Program-made: the position numbers and the translations under genes | The notes under the pieces: model-generated | Database searches by the model: none | Told to the model about the DNA's origin: nothing | The model's input: only the letters and a program-made list of their open reading frames with translations | DNA from: Rhodospirillales bacterium | Lineage (GTDB): Bacteria; Pseudomonadota; Alphaproteobacteria; Acetobacterales; Acetobacteraceae | Direction: 5' to 3' | Assembly: GCA_028870815.1 (NCBI GenBank) | Contig: JAGWOU010000047.1 | Span: 1-9,248, forward strand | DNA length: 9,248 nt | Part shown: in pieces, positions 6,027 to 9,248 of the stretch | How positions within the stretch are numbered: position 1 is the stretch's first letter | Layout: every line of letters starts with the position of its first letter

Positions 6027-7750
6027 CCCCTTGCCTGCGCCCCGGGCGGCGTGGCAACGAGAACCCCCGGTGCGTTAAGGAGTCAGCGTCGTTGAGTGAT
6101 CTGTTCGAGAATATCCCGGCCAAGGACAGCTACGGCGCCAAGGATATCGAGGTTCTGGAAGGGCTGGAGCCCGTCCGCCGGCGGCCGGGCATGTATATCG
6201 GCGGCACGGATGAGAACGCGTTGCACCACCTCGCCGCCGAGATTCTGGATAACTCAATGGACGAGGCGGTGGCCGGCCATGCCAGCACCATCGATGTGGC
6301 GCTGGGTGCTGGCAACCAGCTTACCGTACGGGATAATGGCCGCGGCATCCCGGTGGACCCGCACCCTAAGTTCAAAAACAAATCCGCGCTGGAGGTGATT
6401 TTCACCACCCTGCATTCCGGCGGCAAATTTTCTGGCAAGGCCTACGCCACCTCCGGCGGGTTGCATGGCGTGGGGTCATCCGTGGTGAACGCGCTGTCCT
6501 CCAGCTTTACCGCCGAGGTGGCGAAAGACCGCAAGCTCTACCGCCAGAGCTATGTACGCGGCCAGCCGCAAACAAAACTGCAAGAGGTGGGAGCGGCGCA
6601 AAACCGGCGCGGCACCACCATCAGCTTCGTGCCAGATACCGAGATTTTCGGGAGCCTGAAATTCTCGCCCGCGCGGCTGTTCAAGCTTTGCCGGTCCAAG
6701 GCGTATCTGTTCCGGGGCGTAAAAATTCGCTGGAGCTGCGATGCCAGCCTGCTTAAAACCGATTCGGATATTCCCGCCGAGGCGGAACTGCATTTTCCCG
6801 GCGGGCTGCGCGACTCGCTGACGGCGGAACTGGGCGACACGGCCTTGGTGTTGCCGGAAATCTGGTCGGGCGAAGCGAAATTCGCCCCCGCGAACGGCCA
6901 GGAGCAAGGCAAGCTGGAATGGGCCCTGGCCTGGGTGGAGCAAGGCGATTCCACCATCGACACCTATTGCAACACCGTGCCGACACCCTTGGGCGGCACG
7001 CATGAAGCGGGCATGCGCAGCGCCCTGTTGAAGGGCCTGCGCGCCTGGGCGGAAACGCGCGGCAACAAGCGTGGTGCGGCCATCATCGCGGAGGACGTAT
7101 TCGGCGGCCTGCGCGCCAAGCTCTCACTGTTCATTCGCGACCCGCATTTCCAAGGCCAGACCAAGGAAAAACTCACGACACAGGAGGCCGCGCGCCTCAC
7201 CGAGACCTCGCTGCGTGACCGGTTCGACCATTTCCTGGCGGGCGACCCCGCCAATGCCGATAATCTGCTGGCCTATGTGGTGGACCGCGCGGAGGAACGC
7301 ATCCGCCGCAAGGAACAGAAGGACACGCCCCGCAAATCCGCCACACGCCGGCTGCGCCTGCCCGGCAAATTGGCTGATTGCTCCACGGAAAGTGCTGAAG
7401 GCACCGAGATCTTTCTGGTTGAGGGCGATTCGGCCGGCGGCTCCGCTAAGCAGGCGCGCAACCGCAACACCCAGGCGATTCTGCCGCTGAAGGGAAAGAT
7501 CTTAAACGTCGCCTCGGCCTCCGGCGAGAAGCTGCGGCAAAATCAGGAGTTGAAAGATCTTATCGAAGCCCTGGGCTGCGGCACCGGCAACAGCTTCAAC
7601 CGCGCCAATCTGCGCTATGAACGCATCATCATCATGACCGACGCGGATGTGGACGGCGCGCATATCGCGTCCCTGCTGATGACCTTTTTCTACCGGGAAT
7701 TGCCGGAACTGATTCGCCACGGCCATGTGTATCTGGCACAGCCGCCGCTC

Positions 7751-7753
7751 TAA
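7751..7753 (+). other. in-frame TAA replacing a conserved Tyr codon of parE (codon 554)
   Basis: The codons read CCG-CCG-CTC-TAA-CGG-CTG-ACG-CAA-GGT. GyrB/ParE proteins have Tyr after Pro-Pro-Leu, so TAC or TAT changed to TAA by one substitution. There is no indel: the frame before and after is the same. TAA also ends rppH and the patatin gene in this window, so a reassigned code is not a reasonable explanation. Confidence 0.9.
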
Positions 7754-8062
7754 CGGCTGACGCAAGGTGCCAAAAGCATCTACGCGATGGACGATGCCGC
7801 GCGCGAGAAGATTATGAAAACTTTCAAGCAGGGCGCGAAGGTTGAGATAAGCCGCTTCAAAGGCCTGGGTGAAATGCCACCGGCAGTGCTGAAGGAAACC
7901 ACGATGGACCCGGCCAAGCGCACGCTGCTGCGGATTATGGCGGCACCTGAAACGCGGGCGGAAACCTCCAACCTTGTGGACAGCCTGATGGGCAAGCGCC
8001 CGGAATTGCGGTTTCAGTTCATCCAGGAAAATGCAAGCAAGGTTGAGGAGTTGGACATCTGA
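7754..8062 (+). pseudogene. ParE C-terminal remnant downstream of the in-frame stop
   Basis: These 102 codons encode RLTQGAKSIYAMDDAAREK through SRFKGLGEMP to the natural C-terminus KVEELDI. The KGLGEMP segment is strongly conserved in type II topoisomerase B subunits and belongs to the Toprim/tail region that supports DNA cleavage with the A subunit. If translated separately, the first ATG would be at 7787, giving 91 residues, but I see no Shine-Dalgarno before it, so independent expression is unlikely. Codon use and conservation look undamaged, which suggests the upstream stop is either recent or not real. Confidence 0.75.
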
Positions 8063-8063
8063 G

Positions 8064-8077
8064 ATGCGCCAACGCAT
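8064..8077. terminator. weak hairpin between convergent parE and cupin genes
   Basis: ATGCG-CCAA-CGCAT directly follows the parE stop and is followed only by TTTG. A second loose pairing of GC-rich arms lies around 8084-8118. Either could help end transcription between the convergent genes, but both are weak and the call is tentative. Confidence 0.2.
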
Positions 8078-8119
8078 TTGACGCGGCGCACAAAATTCAG
8101 AACTTTGCTGCGCGCGCCT

Positions 8120-8431
8120 TCACTCCCGGAAATTCACCTCGTAAATAACCGTGTCAGTTTCAAAACGCGCTTCATGCCATGTGAACGGGGTAAAATGGAT
8201 CACGACGCCGGGGCGAAGCTGAATCTCGCCCTTTTCGCATAACAGAACGCCAAGCCCTTCCGCGACCATGAAGAATTGCTCGAAAGCATGGTCATGCCGC
8301 GGCGCAATTGTTCCAGCCTTCACCATCACCCGCTTCAAATCGCCCGCACCACCGGGGATCAACCGCCGGTCCGCCTTGGCATCGCCATAGGTGGCGACAT
8401 CGTCCCAGACATATTGCAAGGTTTCGGGCAT
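8120..8431 (-). CDS. small single-domain cupin protein
   Basis: A metal-binding beta-barrel protein of about 103 residues; function not assigned. Cupin motif 1 is GTIAPRHDHAFEQFFMVAEG, with two His and the Glu of the usual HxHxxEQ pattern (His46, His48, Glu51 from this start). Motif 2 ends PFTWHEARF with His86, so a complete metal site is present. Such proteins range from sugar isomerases and dioxygenases to sensors. The start is uncertain: a TTG at 8461 would lie against the terminator stem of the upstream HU gene. ATG at 8437 has an AGGG immediately adjacent, and ATG at 8431 has AGGG six bases upstream, so I prefer 8431. There is little room for a separate promoter after the HU terminator, so expression may depend on read-through or on a promoter overlapping the 3' end of the HU gene. 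It is convergent with parE. Confidence 0.78.
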   Translation of the reverse strand: MPETLQYVWDDVATYGDAKADRRLIPGGAGDLKRVMVKAGTIAPRHDHAFEQFFMVAEGLGVLLCEKGEIQLRPGVVIHFTPFTWHEARFETDTVIYEVNFRE

Positions 8432-8462
8432 CTTCATCCCTGCTTCAGGCTTTAAAAACAAG

Positions 8463-8490
8463 AAAGGCCCTGACGCGGGTCAGGGCCTTT
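8463..8490 (-). terminator. strong intrinsic terminator of the HU gene
   Basis: AAAGGCCCTGAC (8463-8474), loop GCGG, then GTCAGGGCCTTT (8479-8490): a perfect 12-base-pair stem. On the minus strand it is followed by CTTGTTTTT, giving a classical Rho-independent terminator 23 bases past the HU stop. On the plus strand TCTCT follows, so it might also stop transcription arriving from the parE side. Confidence 0.88.
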
Positions 8491-8513
8491 TCTCTAGCGA
8501 TTTTTATGATAGC

Positions 8514-8783
8514 TCAGACCATCTTCTTCAAGGACGGAGACGCCTTGAAGCGAACGGTTTTACCAGCCTTCACTTTAATTTCCTCGCCCGTGCGCGGGTT
8601 CACACCCTTGCGGGCCTTGGTCTTGCGGACAGTGAAGGTACCGAAGCTCGGCAGGGTGAACTTGCCGTTCTTCTTCATTTCCTTAACGATCGCCTCGATC
8701 AGATCGCTCGCGGCGCGGTTGGCCGCAACACCGGTAATTTCCGCGGAATTCTGAATAACCTCAGCAATAAACGCTTTTGACAT
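8514..8783 (-). CDS. hup: HU family nucleoid-associated DNA-binding protein
   Basis: Small basic histone-like protein that bends and compacts DNA as a dimer. The 89-residue length is normal for HU. The N-terminal helices (1-40) end in KKNGKFTLPSFGTFTVRKTKARKG, followed by the DNA-intercalating beta-arm tip N62-P63-R64-T-G and a C-terminal VRFKASPSLKKMV. This matches the HU/IHF signature; HU is preferred over IHF because the sequence is the generic homodimer type. The ATG is well placed after AGGAAGAGG (minus strand, 8792-8800) with an 8-base spacer. A strong terminator follows at 8463-8490. Two tRNA genes lie upstream on the same strand; a separate HU promoter is likely in the 255-base gap (see 8871-8916). 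Confidence 0.95.
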   Translation of the reverse strand: MSKAFIAEVIQNSAEITGVAANRAASDLIEAIVKEMKKNGKFTLPSFGTFTVRKTKARKGVNPRTGEEIKVKAGKTVRFKASPSLKKMV

Positions 8784-8870
8784 TAGTAAAGCCTCTTCCT
8801 GTTAGCTCGGCCTAGCCTGATTCGCCCGTGTGGCCGAAGATTTCCTCTGACCAAACCTCTGGATTCTCTT

Positions 8871-8916
8871 ATTTCCGCAGGCTGGATGCCAAATGTCTAG
8901 CCTTGGCCTGCGGAAA
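8871..8916 (-). promoter_or_regulatory. possible HU promoter lying within an 11-bp inverted repeat
   Basis: TTTCCGCAGGC (8872-8882) and GCCTGCGGAAA (8906-8916) are perfect reverse complements 23 bases apart. On the minus strand a TAGACA (8894-8899, one mismatch to TTGACA) sits in the spacer, and 17 bases on is GGAAAT (8871-8876), a mediocre -10 overlapping one arm. The arrangement would suit an operator controlling the HU gene, or an mRNA hairpin if transcription from the tRNAs runs through. No T-tract follows either strand's hairpin in the right place, so it is not an intrinsic terminator. The rest of the 8784-9038 gap shows no gene. Confidence 0.35.
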
Positions 8917-9038
8917 AAACCAGCCTTCATCTGGCGAAACGAAAAGGTTTTTGGGGAAAAAGCGGTTTTTGCCATTGGCGGCGCAGCGGAACCAAGCCCG
9001 CAGAGACATGCCACCACTTTTTGAGACGGAAGGAGGGG

Positions 9039-9114
9039 TGGTGCCCAGAGCCGGAATCGAACCAGCGACACTGCGATTTTCAGTCGCATGCTCTACCAAC
9101 TGAGCTATCTGGGC
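9039..9114 (-). tRNA. tRNA-Phe (anticodon GAA)
   Basis: A full cloverleaf of 76 bases on the minus strand: acceptor GCCCAGA/TCTGGGC, TA at positions 8-9, D-arm GCTC...GAGC, anticodon arm TGCGA-CTGAAAA-TCGCA giving anticodon GAA, and T-arm GCTGG-TTCGATT-CCGGC. The encoded CCA is at 9039-9041. It lies 48 bases downstream of the tRNA-Thr gene, so a joint transcript is likely. No clear terminator follows before the HU gene. Confidence 0.96.
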
Positions 9115-9162
9115 CCTTGGTCCAGGCTGCCTAACGGATCAGGCAACCCTTTGCAAGCTCGC

Positions 9163-9237
9163 TGGTGCTGTCACTGGGAATTGAACCCAGGACCTCTTCA
9201 TTACCAATGAAGTGCTCTACCCCTGAGCTATGACAGC
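9163..9237 (-). tRNA. tRNA-Thr (anticodon GGT)
   Basis: A 75-base cloverleaf on the minus strand: acceptor GCTGTCA/TGACAGC, D-arm GCTC-AGGGGTA-GAGC, anticodon arm CTTCA-TTGGTAA-TGAAG giving anticodon GGT, and T-arm with TTCAATT loop. CCA is encoded at 9163-9165. It is complete within the window; its promoter lies beyond the right edge. The spacer to tRNA-Phe contains only a short TGCCT/AGGCA hairpin. Confidence 0.96.
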
Positions 9238-9248
9238 GAAACCCGCGA

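Larger units (their letters stand above)
6092..8062 (+). pseudogene. parE: DNA topoisomerase IV subunit B (ParE), interrupted by an in-frame TAA
   Basis: ParE is the ATPase/Toprim subunit of topoisomerase IV, which with ParC decatenates sister chromosomes. The start is TTG at 6092 with TAAGGAG at 6076-6082; the open frame extends further upstream but that part overlaps the patatin gene and is not ParE-like. The GHKL ATPase domain shows catalytic Glu50 and Asn54 (AAEILDNSMDEA), DNGRGIP (81-87) and the GGLHGVG lid (122-128). Transducer Lys358 lies in QGQTKEKL. The Toprim domain has E444-GDSAGG and DADVD (517-521). The MYIGGTDE...EILDNSMDEA and PLGGTHEAGMRS stretches favour ParE over GyrB. After 553 residues the frame hits TAA at 7751-7753, within 'AQPPL(Y)RLTQGAK'. 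The same frame then continues another 102 codons of good ParE C-terminus to TGA at 8060-8062, giving 656 codons, a normal family length. One base change from a Tyr codon explains it. Whether it is real or a sequence error cannot be told here. Confidence 0.9.

Noticed and set aside
5915..6091. Upstream extension of the parE frame into the patatin gene
   Set aside because: The extension is not ParE-like and overlaps patatin coding sequence. TTG at 6092 has a good Shine-Dalgarno and starts the conserved N-terminus.
6092..8062. TAA recoded as an amino acid genome-wide
   Set aside because: rppH and the patatin gene both end at TAA at normal C-termini, so TAA acts as a stop here.
8828..9103. Open frames on both strands over the HU-tRNA gap
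   Set aside because: They run through the tRNA-Phe gene and encode no recognisable protein; the tRNA structure explains the sequence.
1..9248. CRISPR array, prophage, toxin-antitoxin or defence system
   Set aside because: There are no regularly spaced short repeats and no phage, nuclease or toxin-like genes; all genes are housekeeping or common enzymes.

Overview
The window looks like chromosomal core sequence from a GC-rich Alphaproteobacterium. The gene order gpmI - EnvC-like - ctpA - rppH is typical of that class, and the ParE, HU and RppH sequences fit. Acetobacteraceae or a related Rhodospirillales-type lineage is my best guess from protein flavour, but no marker in the window fixes the family.

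Layout: bases 1-8062 hold plus-strand genes. First come the 3' end of gpmI (glycolysis), an EnvC-type murein hydrolase activator starting on the base after the gpmI stop, and the periplasmic C-terminal processing protease ctpA. Next is a structured 280-base gap, then rppH (mRNA 5' pyrophosphohydrolase) and a dienelactone hydrolase family enzyme. A patatin-like phospholipase and the topoisomerase IV gene parE follow. From 8120 to the end everything is on the minus strand: tRNA-Thr(GGT), tRNA-Phe(GAA), an HU-type nucleoid protein with a strong intrinsic terminator, and a small cupin that converges on parE.

Two things stand out. First, parE carries an in-frame TAA at codon 554, exactly where the conserved Tyr of the 'AQPPLYR' stretch should be. 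The frame is otherwise intact to a natural end at 8062. This is a point nonsense change in a normally essential gene, a sequencing error, or something rarer. Second, two 139-base copies of a MITE-like element (about 95% identical by hand alignment, bounded by TA, with imperfect 14-base terminal inverted repeats) lie in opposite orientation around the rppH-dienelactone hydrolase pair. One copy sits exactly in the hydrolase stop codon: its TA border plus first G makes the present TAG, and the rejoined flanks give an ancestral TAA.

Functionally, the envC-ctpA block concerns cell-wall cleavage and periplasmic proteolysis, rppH acts in mRNA turnover, and parE and HU act in chromosome topology. The rest is housekeeping or unassigned metabolism. 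I found no CRISPR array, prophage, toxin-antitoxin pair or defence island. The novelty here is in the repeats and the broken parE rather than in a new multi-gene system.
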